Shown here in pieces: positions 1 to 8,806 of a DNA stretch of 64,000 nt. A model generated the notes under the pieces. It saw only the letters and a program-made list of their open reading frames with translations, made no database searches and was not told where the DNA came from. The stretch is taken from positions 40,149 through 104,148 of the forward strand of contig CAAFGE010000024.1 in NCBI GenBank assembly GCA_900762355.1, read 5' to 3'. The position numbers and the translations under genes were made by a program. Origin of the DNA: an uncultured Collinsella sp. Lineage in GTDB: Bacteria > Actinomycetota > Coriobacteriia > Coriobacteriales > Coriobacteriaceae. The first letter of the stretch is position 1, and each line of letters starts with the position of its first letter.

Positions 1-875
1 AGACCCAGCCGCGTACCAAAGAGGGCGTCTTTTGGCACAAGGCCGTCTACCCTAACCAGATTTGGCTCGATGGTATGTACATGGCGCAGCCGTTCTACAT
101 GCAGTACGAGCTGAGCTTCCACAACCGCCGCGCCTGCTCGGACAGCTTCCATATGTTCCAGGTCGTACACGACCTCATGCGCAATCCGCTCAACGGCCTG
201 TACTATCACGCCTACGACGCAAGCCGCAAGCAGTTCTGGTGCGACCCGGTCACCGGCCTTTCGGCTAACTTCTGGCTGCGCGCCGAGGGCTGGTTTGCCA
301 TGGCGCTCATCGACACGTGGGAGCTTATGCCGCCTTCGATGTCGGCCGAGAAGGACGAGATCCGCAAGATGTTCCACGACCTGATTGACGCCATGCTGCC
401 GTATCAGGACGAGAAGACCGGCATGTGGCATCAGGTCATCAACCTGCCCAATATCGCCCCCAACTACCTGGAGGAGTCGGGCAGCGCGATCTTTGCCAAC
501 GCCATCATGAAGGGCGTGCGTCTGGGCGTGTTGGGTGAGCGCTACTACCAGTACGGCCGTCGCGCCTTCGACGGCATCTGCGAGACCTGCCTTTCCGAGC
601 ACGATGGCCAGCTGGCGCTCGACAACATCTGCCTGGTTGCGGGCTTGGGAAACACCGCGCACCGCGAGGGCACGTTTGGTTACTACATGAGCGAGCCCGT
701 GGTCAAAAATGATGCAAAGGGTGTGGCGCCGCTGGTGCTTGCCTATATCGAGACCATGCATCACGACAAGCTGGCCGGTAAGCGCGATCCGCTCGCCCCC
801 TCGGGCGTGTGCTCCATCGAGGACCCGTTTGGCGGATACACCCCGGGCATCAACGCTCATAAGGGATGTGAATAA
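1..875 (+). CDS. GH105-like unsaturated rhamnogalacturonyl/uronyl hydrolase, 5' truncated by window edge
   Basis: The reading frame is open from base 3, so the start lies outside the window; 290 C-terminal residues are visible. The protein resembles the YteR/YesR (GH105/GH88-like) (alpha/alpha)6-barrel hydrolases, which remove the 4,5-unsaturated uronic acid from oligosaccharides made by polysaccharide lyases. Recognisable segments are WLDGMYM near the visible N-terminus, NFWLRAEGWFAMALIDTW in the middle and NYLEESGSAIFANAI further on. The released unsaturated uronate is the feedstock of the DhuI/DhuD and KDG genes found 13-28 kb downstream, which supports the role. No signal peptide can be judged because the N-terminus is missing. 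It is followed at once by the isomerase gene, so the two are probably co-transcribed. Exact substrate (pectin or glycosaminoglycan) is not determinable. Confidence 0.8.
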   Translation, partial: TQPRTKEGVFWHKAVYPNQIWLDGMYMAQPFYMQYELSFHNRRACSDSFHMFQVVHDLMRNPLNGLYYHAYDASRKQFWCDPVTGLSANFWLRAEGWFAMALIDTWELMPPSMSAEKDEIRKMFHDLIDAMLPYQDEKTGMWHQVINLPNIAPNYLEESGSAIFANAIMKGVRLGVLGERYYQYGRRAFDGICETCLSEHDGQLALDNICLVAGLGNTAHREGTFGYYMSEPVVKNDAKGVAPLVLAYIETMHHDKLAGKRDPLAPSGVCSIEDPFGGYTPGINAHKGCE

Positions 876-876
876 C

Positions 877-1782
877 GTGGGGGCTATTACTCCGGGTGTA
901 CGTTTGCACGACCTTCCGCAGGGGACCGTCGAGGAACGCATTCGCATGGCGGGAGAGCTGGGCTTTTCGTGCATTCAGCTGCCGAGCAAGGTGCTCTACG
1001 CATCGATGGGGATCGATCGAGGCGGCCTGACCCGCGAGCTTGCCGACCATTTGCGTGCGGTACTCGACGAGGCGGGCGTTTCGGTCGCCGTGCTCGGCTG
1101 CTATAAGAATTTGGCGACGCCCGATCGCCAACAGCTCATGGATAACTTTGCCGAGTACGAGGCATGCTTGAACTTTGCCCAGATGCTCGGCGGATGCCCG
1201 GTTGGCACCGAGACCGGTCGCCCCAATGCGCAGAACCGCGTTGCTGATGACCGCATGACCGATGAGGCGCTTGAGGCTTTTATGGACGGACTCGCACGCG
1301 TCTGCGAGCGCGCCGAGGCCGTGGGCGGGCAAATACTGATCGAGCCTGGCTGGAACGAGACGGTCAACACGCCGGATCGCTGCCGCGAGGTGCTGGAGCG
1401 CGTCTCGAGCCCGTCGCTCGGCGTGATCTATGACCCGGTATCGCTGCTGCACCCCAGCGTCGTTGACGAAGCGCAGGAAATCACGGCACGCGTGCTCTAC
1501 TTATGCGGCAGTAAGATCCGCGTGCTGCACGCCAAGGATTTTGAGGTCGTTGATAACGAGGACAAAGCAGGTTGGTGCGACGGTACGGGTTCGCGCCTGG
1601 TGTGTCATGGCGTGGGGGAGACGGGGCGATACGACTTTGAGCCCGTGGTGGCCTGGGCGGCTGCCGCCTGCCCTGGGATTCCCTGCGTGGTCGAGAACAG
1701 TGTGCCGGCGACGGCGGCTGACTGCCTGACGACACTCGAGCACATGTCCGCTCGCTGCGGGGCTCCGCATTGCGAGTTATAG
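877..1782 (+). CDS. Sugar phosphate isomerase/epimerase family protein (TIM barrel)
   Basis: A 301-residue protein of the AP-endonuclease-2/xylose-isomerase-like TIM barrel family. These are metal-dependent enzymes or binding proteins acting on sugars, often in carbohydrate gene clusters. Visible family features are the opening GVRLHDLPQGT, the segment ILIEPGWNE with a likely metal-binding Glu, VIYDPVSLLHP, VLHAKDF with a metal-type His, and the closing HGVGETGRYDF. I chose the GTG at 877 because AAGGGA lies about ten bases upstream; GTG 868 would overlap the preceding gene's stop and leave only two bases after the same motif. The gene begins one base after the stop of the GH105-like gene, so the two form one transcription unit. 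Substrate unknown; a role on a uronate- or rhamnose-derived sugar is inference from context. Confidence 0.75.
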   Translation: MGAITPGVRLHDLPQGTVEERIRMAGELGFSCIQLPSKVLYASMGIDRGGLTRELADHLRAVLDEAGVSVAVLGCYKNLATPDRQQLMDNFAEYEACLNFAQMLGGCPVGTETGRPNAQNRVADDRMTDEALEAFMDGLARVCERAEAVGGQILIEPGWNETVNTPDRCREVLERVSSPSLGVIYDPVSLLHPSVVDEAQEITARVLYLCGSKIRVLHAKDFEVVDNEDKAGWCDGTGSRLVCHGVGETGRYDFEPVVAWAAAACPGIPCVVENSVPATAADCLTTLEHMSARCGAPHCEL

Positions 1783-1819
1783 CATTGGCTTTTGCCGTGT
1801 CGGCAGATTGAGATTACCT

Positions 1820-1860
1820 GTATGGGGGCGGCGGTGAAGGGTCTTTATCGTCGCCCCATT
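1820..1860 (+). promoter_or_regulatory. Short hairpin ahead of the GltD-like gene
   Basis: An imperfect stem pairs ATGGGGGCGGCG with CGTCGCCCCAT just before the next gene. There is no T-tract, so a leader structure or a weak terminator are both possible. Seen only as complementarity. Confidence 0.3.
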
Positions 1861-1885
1861 GGATTGCATTAAAAAGGGGAGTTGC

Positions 1886-3103
1886 GTGGCTATCCACATT
1901 GTCGAAGAGGCGAATCGTTGCCTAGGTTGTAAAAGGGCGTTCTGTCAGATTAAGGGCTGCCCAGTTCAGACGTCTATTCCGCAGGTCATTGACCTGTTCA
2001 AACAGCGTCGTCTAGAAGAGGCGGGCGAGCTACTGTTCCAGAACAATCCCATGAGCGCGGTCTGCTCCATGGTGTGCAATCATTCGGGCCAGTGCGAGGG
2101 CGCTTGCATCCAGGGCCGCAAGGGCGCGCCGGTGCATTTCTCGAGCATCGAGAACTATATCTCCACGGCATATTTGGATCGTAAGGAGTGGAAGCCCGCA
2201 CCGTCGTGCGGTAAACAGATTGCCGTGGTCGGTTCCGGTCCCGCTGGTATTACCGTGGCTATCAAGATGGCCCAGCTGGGCTGTGCCGTCACGGTATTTG
2301 AGCAGCGCCCCGAGATTGGTGGTGTGCTGGAGTACGGTATCCCCGAGTTCCGCCTGCCCCGTGCGCTCGTGCAAAAGTATCGTCACGTGATGTGCTCGCT
2401 CGGCGTGCGCGTTCGTCCGTCGACCACCATCGGCGGTGCGCTCCACATCGACGACCTGCTGCGCGACGGCTACGATGCGGTCTTTGTTGGCACCGGTACC
2501 TGGCGAGCTCGCAAACTGGGTATTCCCGGCGAGTCGCGCGGCAACGTGCTGTTTGGTATCGATTACCTGGTCGATCCTTCGAGCGTGGCGATCGGGCAGA
2601 ACGTGGCGGTCATCGGTGCCGGCAATGTGGCCATGGATGTTGCCCGCACGGCGCTGCGCTCGGGCGCTCGCAAGGTCACCGTGTATGCCCGATCGCTCCA
2701 TATCTCGGCCATCGATGATGAGGTGGAGCTGACCGAGCTTGACGGTGCCGAGATTGTGTGCGGCAAGGCGATCTGCGCCATCGACGATAACGGTCCGGTG
2801 TTCGAGACGGCTATCTTTGACGAGGACAACAACGTGGTGGGTTACGAGGAAGAGCTCGACCATGCGTCTGCCGACACGGTTGTGATTGCGGCTTCGCAGG
2901 TGCCCAAGGACAAGCTTGTGCTTACGACGGGTGGCTTGGAGACCGACCATCGCGGCCTTCTTTCGGTCGATGAGAACGGCATGACCACCGTGCCCGGTGT
3001 CTTTGCCGCCGGCGACGTGGTCAACGGCCCGCTCACCGTGGTTCATGCCGTGGCAGGCGCCAAGCTCGCCGTCGAAGGCATGATTAACTACCTGGGCCTC
3101 TAA
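1886..3103 (+). CDS. NAD(P)-dependent oxidoreductase, glutamate-synthase small-subunit (GltD)-like
   Basis: A 405-residue flavoprotein of the GltD/NfnB-like family. The N-terminal Fer4_20-type domain carries two cysteine clusters (CLGCKRAFCQIKGCP near residues 10-24 and CSMVCNHSGQCEGAC near 60-75) that would hold [4Fe-4S] centres. It is followed by an FAD-binding GSGPAG motif and an NADP-type GAGNVAMDVA motif, then GVFAAGDV near the C-terminus. These proteins move electrons between NAD(P)H, FAD and Fe-S clusters to a partner. GTG 1886 was chosen because AGGGGAG sits five bases upstream; TTG 1859 is in frame but has no ribosome binding site. No GltB or NfnA partner is adjacent, so the electron acceptor is unknown. 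A long palindrome follows the stop. Confidence 0.82.
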   Translation: MAIHIVEEANRCLGCKRAFCQIKGCPVQTSIPQVIDLFKQRRLEEAGELLFQNNPMSAVCSMVCNHSGQCEGACIQGRKGAPVHFSSIENYISTAYLDRKEWKPAPSCGKQIAVVGSGPAGITVAIKMAQLGCAVTVFEQRPEIGGVLEYGIPEFRLPRALVQKYRHVMCSLGVRVRPSTTIGGALHIDDLLRDGYDAVFVGTGTWRARKLGIPGESRGNVLFGIDYLVDPSSVAIGQNVAVIGAGNVAMDVARTALRSGARKVTVYARSLHISAIDDEVELTELDGAEIVCGKAICAIDDNGPVFETAIFDEDNNVVGYEEELDHASADTVVIAASQVPKDKLVLTTGGLETDHRGLLSVDENGMTTVPGVFAAGDVVNGPLTVVHAVAGAKLAVEGMINYLGL

Positions 3104-3118
3104 CCCATCCCATCCATC

Positions 3119-3185
3119 AGTTGCGGTGGAATACGGACTGTTTTGGCTGTCAAAGGCCTTATCTACTCCGTATTCCACCGCAACT
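3119..3185. repeat. Palindromic repeat family 1, copy a
   Basis: Perfect 19-bp inverted repeat (AGTTGCGGTGGAATACGGA at 3119-3137, complement at 3167-3185) around a 29-base centre containing TGTTTTGGCTG and AAGGCC. It lies between convergent genes and is followed by TTTTTG on the plus strand, so it could terminate transcription. A nearly identical copy lies at 11528-11594, on the other side of the kdp locus. Confidence 0.9.
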
Positions 3186-3199
3186 TTTTGTGGGGTTGG

Positions 3200-3904
3200 C
3201 TAGAGACGCTGCATGCGGTACCCGACACCCATGTGCGTCTGAATCATCTTGGGATGAGAGGGGTCTGCCTCGATCTTCTTGCGCAGGGTGCGCATGAACA
3301 CGCGCAGGCTCGCCAGATCGCTGTCCCAGCTCGTGCCCCATATCTCGCGGGTGATGAAGGTGTGGGTGAGCACCTTGTCGACGTTTTTCGCCAGAAGGAC
3401 GAGCAATTTGTACTCGGTTGGGGTGAGCGAGAGCTCGCGTCCGTCTTTCGTCGCGTATCCCGCGGCGTAGTCGATATGCAGCGGACCGTTGTCGAACGTG
3501 CTCGCTTCTGTCGACTCGCTCGACGCCATCGAGGAGCGCCTCAAATTCGCGCGGACGCGCGCGAGCAACTCATCCACAGAAAAGGGCTTGGTGAGGTAGT
3601 CGTCTGCCCCTGCGTCAAGTGCTGCAATCTTGTCGGAATCTTCGGTGCGCGCCGAAATGACGATAATGGGGACTGCCGACCAGCTTCGGATCTTCGTGAT
3701 GACCTCGATACCGTCAATGTCGGGAAGGCCGAGGTCGAGCATGATGAGGCTGGGGCCGTGCGACACCGCATCCATGATGGCGGCCTGGCCGTTGCAAACC
3801 TTGCTCACGACATAGCCGTGGAGGTCAAGCGCGGTCGAAACGAGGTTTTGAACGGTCAGGTCATCTTCGACCAGGAGGATGCGTGGCTTAGCGGCATTAT
3901 TCAT
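3200..3904 (-). CDS. kdpE: KdpE, response regulator of the potassium uptake operon
   Basis: A 234-residue OmpR-family response regulator. The receiver domain begins with the acidic pair in ILLVEDD (about residues 9-15), has the phospho-acceptor Asp in IMLDLGLPD and the conserved Lys in LTKPFSVDEL. The C-terminal winged helix contains LTPTEYKLLVLLAKN and ends GVGYRM. It would be phosphorylated by KdpD under potassium limitation and activate kdpFABC. The ATG at 3904 was chosen because it starts the receiver domain and overlaps the kdpD stop by eight bases, showing translational coupling. Here kdpD-kdpE are divergent from kdpFABC, unlike the single kdpFABCDE order of Escherichia coli. Confidence 0.95.
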   Translation of the reverse strand: MNNAAKPRILLVEDDLTVQNLVSTALDLHGYVVSKVCNGQAAIMDAVSHGPSLIMLDLGLPDIDGIEVITKIRSWSAVPIIVISARTEDSDKIAALDAGADDYLTKPFSVDELLARVRANLRRSSMASSESTEASTFDNGPLHIDYAAGYATKDGRELSLTPTEYKLLVLLAKNVDKVLTHTFITREIWGTSWDSDLASLRVFMRTLRKKIEADPSHPKMIQTHMGVGYRMQRL

Positions 3905-6632
3905 GAATCTCGATCTCCTCAGCGGGCAGGGTAAAACGGAAGACGGCCCCATGGGGGTGGTTGTCGCGAACTTCGATGACGCCGCCATGCGCCTCCACGA
4001 TGGAGCGGCAGAGCGACAGCCCAAGGCCGATGCTTCGACGCGAATCCACGGGCCGCGTATTGCCTGAGGTAAAGAAGCGCTCAAAGATATGAGGCTTGTC
4101 GCAGTCTGCCACACCCGGCCCATCGTCTGCGACGTCCACCACGACGAACGCGCCCTCGCGACGTGCGCTGACGGTGACAGTCGAGTCCTCGGGCGTGTAT
4201 TTGAAGGCGTTCATGATGAGATTCGTAAGCACCTGCATGATGAGATGGACGTCGACGCGTACCAGCAGGATGTCGTCAGTGTGCTCGATGGTGACGGCAT
4301 GTCCATGCGATGCTTGGGCGACATGGCTGAGGGCGGCCTCGATGACCTCGTCGATGAGCTCGGATGTGAGGTTGAGGCGAATGGTGCCGTCCTCGACGCG
4401 TGTGATGGCGAGGAGGTTCTCCACGGTATCGATAAGCCAGAGGGAGTCATCGTAGATGGCATCGGCAAGATCGCAGCGTTGTTCGAGGCTGAGCCTCTCG
4501 TCGCTCTTCCGAAGGATTGCCGCAGATCCGGATATAGCCGTGAGGGGTGTCCTCAAATCGTGGCCGATGGAGCGCAAAAGGTTGGCGCGCAGCTGCTCGT
4601 TTTTCGCCAAGACCGCAGCCTCTTCGCGCTCTTGCGCCGCTCGGTCACTTTCGAGCGCCAAGGCGCATTCACCTACGATAGATAGGACGATCGAATGCTC
4701 GAAGGCTTCGGTCTCGCGCCCCTCCAGGGCGATGCCGATGACACCGAATACCTTGTCGCCGGTGCGAACCGCGAGGTAGAGACAGCGCGCCTCAGGCAGG
4801 GTCCGCGTGCTTGCGCCCGCGCGCTTGTTGTTGGTGAAGGTCCAGGTTGCAACGGCGCGCTCGTAGTCGGTGAGCAGCGACGCGGATCGGTTTTCGGTGC
4901 CAGCGGACTCATAGAGCGCCTTGCCGAGCGTGCCGTGTTCGGCGGGGTAGAAGACCACGTCGAGTTTTAGCAGTTTGACGAGTTGGTTCATGGCGACGCG
5001 GGCGCACTCCTCCGCGCTATGGGCTTGCTGCAAGAGCTGGTTCGTTTCGAGGAGTACACGCGTTTTGAATGCGTTCTCGGCGGAGGTACGGGCGTTGTCG
5101 GCGATGCGCGCAGTTAACTCGCCGGCGACCATAGCGGTAGCGAACATGATGCCGAACGTGACCAGATAGCTTCGGTCGTAGCTGGCGAGCGAAAACAGAG
5201 GCGTGACGAAGCAGAAGTTGTAAAGCACTACAGAGAGCACGCTCGATACGATCGTGCAGATACGCCCCGTCGTGGTGACGGCGGTCAGCAGGGCCGTGAG
5301 GATATAGAGGGATATGATGCTGGAATCGGCAAATCCCAGATGGCGGAAAGCCGTGCCGATCGCCGTGGCGACAAGAGAGAGGGCCAGCGTGCGAAGCACG
5401 TTTCGGCTGCTGGGCGGCTGCAGGGCGAGCGCATGCCGGCGTCCTTTGGGCCGGGAGGGCGGAGTCGACTGGTCTGGAATGATGTAAATGTCGAGGTTCG
5501 GGGCGAATGCTATGAGCTGTTCTACGAGAGATTTGCGGCCAAAGAGGGCCTGACGGACGCTGCTGTGCTCGCCCGTGCGTCCCATGACGATCTTCGAAAT
5601 ACCCGACAGGCGCGCGAACTCGGAGATCTGAAACGCGACGTCGTCGCCATAGACGGTTTCCATATGTGCTCCGAGCTGCTCGGCTAGGGCGATATTGGCT
5701 GCAAGCTTGGCGCGCTCATCATCGCTCATGGCTTGCGTGCGCGGGCTCTCTACGAACAGGGCGACGAGCTCGCTGCGAAACGCTTTCGCCATGCGTGCGG
5801 CGGCACGGACGATGCGGGGATTGGTCGGCGCCGGGGAGACGCAGACTAAGATACGCTCCCTGGTGTAGTAGTCACGGTTTCCCAGCACGCGTGCGGCGTC
5901 TGTGAGGTGGCCGGTGCGATCGGCGCAGCGGCGCAGCGCGATTTCTCGGAGTGCGGTGAGGTTCTCGACGGTAAAAAAATGCTGTTGCGCTCGGTCGGCT
6001 TGTGCGGGACGGTAGACGAGACCGGCGCGAAGGCGCTCAAGTAGGTCTTCGGGCTCTATGTCGACGAGCTCGACCTGGTCGGCATCATCGAAGATACGGT
6101 CGGGGATTCGTTCGCTCACGACAACGCCGGTGATGGATGCAACCATGTCGTTTAGGCTCTCGATATGCTGAACGTTCACGGTCGTATAGACGTCGATGCC
6201 CGCATGTAGAAGTTCCTCGACGTCTTGATAGCGTTTGTCGTGGCGAGACCCCGGCGCATTCGTATGGGCGAGCTCGTCGACAAGGATGAGCTGAGGGGCG
6301 CGTTCGATAGCCGCATCTAGATCGAACTCGCTGAGCGCAATGCCGTTGTGCTCGATGAGTTTACAGGGCACGTTCTCAAGCCCTTGTGCAAGATGGGCAG
6401 TTGCCGGACGTTCGTGCGGCTCGATGTATCCCGCGACGACGTCGACACCTCGCCGCTTGGCGGCGTGGGCGGCTTGAAGCATCGCATAGGTTTTGCCTGT
6501 GCCAGCAGCGTAGCCAAAGAAAATCTTGAGGTGTCCCCGGCTGGTTCGAGCGTCATCGGCGACCTCGTCTTTCTCAATTGCCTTGAGGATGAGGTCTGGA
6601 TTGACGCGAGTGTCCGATGCGTCGCGCTGCAT
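3897..6632 (-). CDS. kdpD: KdpD, osmosensitive potassium-responsive histidine kinase
   Basis: A 911-residue sensor kinase with full KdpD architecture. The N-terminal KdpD domain has a P-loop GYAAGTGKT (residues 40-48) and LVDELAHTNAPG. A universal-stress-like domain follows (ILVCVSPAP), then about four membrane helices around residues 400-495, a GAF-like region, and a HisKA domain with His691 in GHDLRTPL. The HATPase_c domain has the N-box NLIMNAFKYTP and G-boxes DDGPG and GLGLS. It senses low potassium or turgor and phosphorylates KdpE. The ATG at 6632 is preceded by AGAAAGG at good spacing; an upstream in-frame start at 6728 would add 32 residues with no clear ribosome binding site. Confidence 0.95.
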   Translation of the reverse strand: MQRDASDTRVNPDLILKAIEKDEVADDARTSRGHLKIFFGYAAGTGKTYAMLQAAHAAKRRGVDVVAGYIEPHERPATAHLAQGLENVPCKLIEHNGIALSEFDLDAAIERAPQLILVDELAHTNAPGSRHDKRYQDVEELLHAGIDVYTTVNVQHIESLNDMVASITGVVVSERIPDRIFDDADQVELVDIEPEDLLERLRAGLVYRPAQADRAQQHFFTVENLTALREIALRRCADRTGHLTDAARVLGNRDYYTRERILVCVSPAPTNPRIVRAAARMAKAFRSELVALFVESPRTQAMSDDERAKLAANIALAEQLGAHMETVYGDDVAFQISEFARLSGISKIVMGRTGEHSSVRQALFGRKSLVEQLIAFAPNLDIYIIPDQSTPPSRPKGRRHALALQPPSSRNVLRTLALSLVATAIGTAFRHLGFADSSIISLYILTALLTAVTTTGRICTIVSSVLSVVLYNFCFVTPLFSLASYDRSYLVTFGIMFATAMVAGELTARIADNARTSAENAFKTRVLLETNQLLQQAHSAEECARVAMNQLVKLLKLDVVFYPAEHGTLGKALYESAGTENRSASLLTDYERAVATWTFTNNKRAGASTRTLPEARCLYLAVRTGDKVFGVIGIALEGRETEAFEHSIVLSIVGECALALESDRAAQEREEAAVLAKNEQLRANLLRSIGHDLRTPLTAISGSAAILRKSDERLSLEQRCDLADAIYDDSLWLIDTVENLLAITRVEDGTIRLNLTSELIDEVIEAALSHVAQASHGHAVTIEHTDDILLVRVDVHLIMQVLTNLIMNAFKYTPEDSTVTVSARREGAFVVVDVADDGPGVADCDKPHIFERFFTSGNTRPVDSRRSIGLGLSLCRSIVEAHGGVIEVRDNHPHGAVFRFTLPAEEIEIHE

Positions 6633-6742
6633 AGCGTAGCCTTTCTGAAGTGTTGCCCATGCGTGCATACGCGGTGAGGACGCCACTGTATGCTCGCGAG
6701 GTCGAGTATAGGCGCACTGCAGCTGCAATAGTGCTTTCTACC

Positions 6743-6764
6743 TGCATCTTTACGGCATCTTAAG
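6743..6764 (+). promoter_or_regulatory. Candidate KdpE operator (11-bp direct repeat)
   Basis: TGCATCTTTAC is followed immediately by GGCATCTTAAG, two 11-bp direct half-sites in the 244-bp divergent region between kdpD and kdpF. OmpR-family dimers typically bind tandem sites of about this period, so this is a plausible KdpE site. The assignment is inference. A short GTGAG/CTCAC hairpin follows at about 6767-6785. Confidence 0.4.
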
Positions 6765-6876
6765 GACGTGAGCCCCGGCCCTCACGCCTCTTTAATCCCT
6801 AGAAGCGTTTACTGTCCCCAGACGCTTGCGAGGGCAGGCGTCCGAGACATCGGACCGCGTGTGAAAGGGGCGGTAA

Positions 6877-6963
6877 ATGGACATCCTCATTCCCATCATC
6901 GGAGTCGTCTGCATTGGACTTCTTATCTATTACATCTACATTCTGATGAGGAGTGATTCGTAA
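6877..6963 (+). CDS. kdpF: KdpF, small subunit of the Kdp potassium ATPase
   Basis: A 28-codon gene starting at ATG 6877. It encodes one hydrophobic helix (IIGVVCIGLLIYYIYILM) between a short N-terminus and a polar tail. E. coli KdpF is a single-helix peptide of similar size that stabilises the KdpABC complex. Its position immediately before kdpA (three bases between stop and start) and the single-helix form make the assignment secure despite its size. AAAGGGG lies upstream at 6864-6870. The end of kdpF contains GAGGAG, which serves as the ribosome binding site of kdpA. Confidence 0.88.
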   Translation: MDILIPIIGVVCIGLLIYYIYILMRSDS

Positions 6964-6966
6964 ACT

Positions 6967-8790
6967 ATGGACGCTGCGATTCAGTACATCTTGTACTTTG
7001 CCGTACTCGTCGTCCTGGCCGTTCCGATCGGTCGGTTCATGGCCCATATCATGGATGGTGAGCATACGTTCCTGTCGCCTGTGATTGCTCCTGTGGAGCG
7101 TGGCGTCTATCGTCTGCTTCGCATCGACGCGGCAGAACAGATGGGGTGTAGGCGCTATCTGGCGAGCGTGCTGGTCTTTTCGGGGATCGGCCTCGTGACT
7201 CTTGTGGCACTCCAGGCGCTTCAGTCCTTCTTGCCAGGCAATCCCCAGCACCTGCCGGGTGTGTCATGGGACCTGTCGTTCAATACGGCTGCTTCCTTCA
7301 TAACCAACACCAACTGGCAGTCCTACTCCGGTGAGACCACCCTGTCCTACCTTGTGCAGTTCATGGGTCTCACTGTGCAGAACTTCGTTTCCGCTGGCAC
7401 CGGTATCGCGGTCATGTTCGCGCTGATCCGCGGCTTCCGTCAGGTCAAGGAGCAGGGTCTGGGTTCCTTCTGGGTCGACCTCACCCGCACCGTCCTGTAT
7501 GTGCTCATCCCGCTGAACCTCGTGTTCGGCATCTGCCTGGCTGCCGGTGGCGTCATCTCCAACTTCCAGCCGGCTCAGAAGGCTGAGCTCGTAGAACCCG
7601 TCGCTGTTCAGCCTAATGCAGACGGCGGCTGGAGCGTCATCGACGGCGCCCAGATTGAGGGCGACACGGTCAAGGTCGACGGCAAGGTTGTCGAGGGCGC
7701 GCGCGTGGTCACCGAGCAGTTCCTGCCCCAGGGTCCCGCGGCTCCTCAGGTCGCCATCAAGCAGTCCGGCACCAACGGCGGCGGCTTCTTCGGCGTGAAC
7801 TCCGCCCATCCGTATGAGAACCCCAGTGCCTTCACCAACATCATCGAGATGACCAGCCTGCTGCTGATTCCGGCCGCCTGTTGCTTCGCCTTCGGTATCG
7901 GCGTCAAGAACACCAAGCAGGGCAAGGCCATCTTTGCCGCCATGTTCATCCTGCTGGTGATCTTCACCGGCATCATCGCCGTCAACGAGCATGCGGGCAC
8001 CCCGCAGCTGGCCGATGGCGGAGCGGTCAATATCGAGATGACCGACGGCCAGGCCGGCGGCAACATGGAGGGCAAGGAGAGCCGTTTCGGTATCGCCTCC
8101 TCTTCTACCTGGTCCGCTTTCACGACGGCTGCTTCCAACGGCTCGGTTAACTCCATGCACGACTCCTACACCCCGCTGGGCGGTTTTGTCCAGATGCTCC
8201 AGATTGCTCTGGGCGAGGTCGTCTTCGGCGGCGTGGGCTGCGGCCTGTACGGCATGATCGGCTTCGCCATCCTCACAGTGTTCATCGCCGGCCTCATGGT
8301 CGGACGCACGCCTGAGTTCCTGGGCAAGAAGATCGAGCCGGGCGAGATGCGCTGGGCAGTTGTCCTGTGCTTGGCAACTCCGTTTGCCATTCTGGTGTGC
8401 TCGGCCATCGCCTGCATGGTGCCCGGTCTTGCCGACCAGCTCAACAATGGTGGCGCGCACGGCTTCTCCGAGGCGCTGTATGCCTTCACCTCATGCGGCG
8501 GCAACAACGGCTCGGCGTTTGCAGGCATGAACTGCAACATTCCCTGGATCAACGTCATGCTCGGCCTCGAGATGCTGTTCGCCCGCTTCATGCCCATCAT
8601 CGGTACGCTGGCTATCGCCGGCTCGCTGGCCAAGAAGGGCAAGGTCGCCGAGAGCGCCGGTACCCTGTCTACCACCAACGGCATGTTCGTATTCCTGCTC
8701 GTGTTCATCGTTCTGCTGATCGGTGCCCTGAGCTTCTTCCCGGCCCTGGCGCTTGGCCCCGTTGCCGAGTTCTTCCAGATGATTGCGTAA
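6967..8790 (+). CDS. kdpA: KdpA, potassium-binding and translocating subunit
   Basis: A 607-residue polytopic membrane protein that forms the K+ channel-like subunit of the P-type ATPase KdpFABC. The four selectivity-filter-type loops are visible: TNWQSYSGE near residue 112, GTNGGGFFG near 270, the region after YTPLGGFVQ, and TSCGGNNGSAF near 510. It is longer than the E. coli protein (557 residues); the extra length lies in an external loop around residues 205-260 rich in charged residues and Val. The start overlaps nothing and follows kdpF by three bases. Expression should be low in rich medium and induced by potassium limitation through KdpDE. Confidence 0.96.
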   Translation: MDAAIQYILYFAVLVVLAVPIGRFMAHIMDGEHTFLSPVIAPVERGVYRLLRIDAAEQMGCRRYLASVLVFSGIGLVTLVALQALQSFLPGNPQHLPGVSWDLSFNTAASFITNTNWQSYSGETTLSYLVQFMGLTVQNFVSAGTGIAVMFALIRGFRQVKEQGLGSFWVDLTRTVLYVLIPLNLVFGICLAAGGVISNFQPAQKAELVEPVAVQPNADGGWSVIDGAQIEGDTVKVDGKVVEGARVVTEQFLPQGPAAPQVAIKQSGTNGGGFFGVNSAHPYENPSAFTNIIEMTSLLLIPAACCFAFGIGVKNTKQGKAIFAAMFILLVIFTGIIAVNEHAGTPQLADGGAVNIEMTDGQAGGNMEGKESRFGIASSSTWSAFTTAASNGSVNSMHDSYTPLGGFVQMLQIALGEVVFGGVGCGLYGMIGFAILTVFIAGLMVGRTPEFLGKKIEPGEMRWAVVLCLATPFAILVCSAIACMVPGLADQLNNGGAHGFSEALYAFTSCGGNNGSAFAGMNCNIPWINVMLGLEMLFARFMPIIGTLAIAGSLAKKGKVAESAGTLSTTNGMFVFLLVFIVLLIGALSFFPALALGPVAEFFQMIA

Positions 8791-8806
8791 AGGAGGGCGC
8801 AGATTT

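Noticed and set aside
8783..8806. TTG at 8783 as the kdpB start
   Set aside because: It lies before the AAGGAGG ribosome binding site and overlaps the end of kdpA; ATG 8807 fits the family N-terminus.
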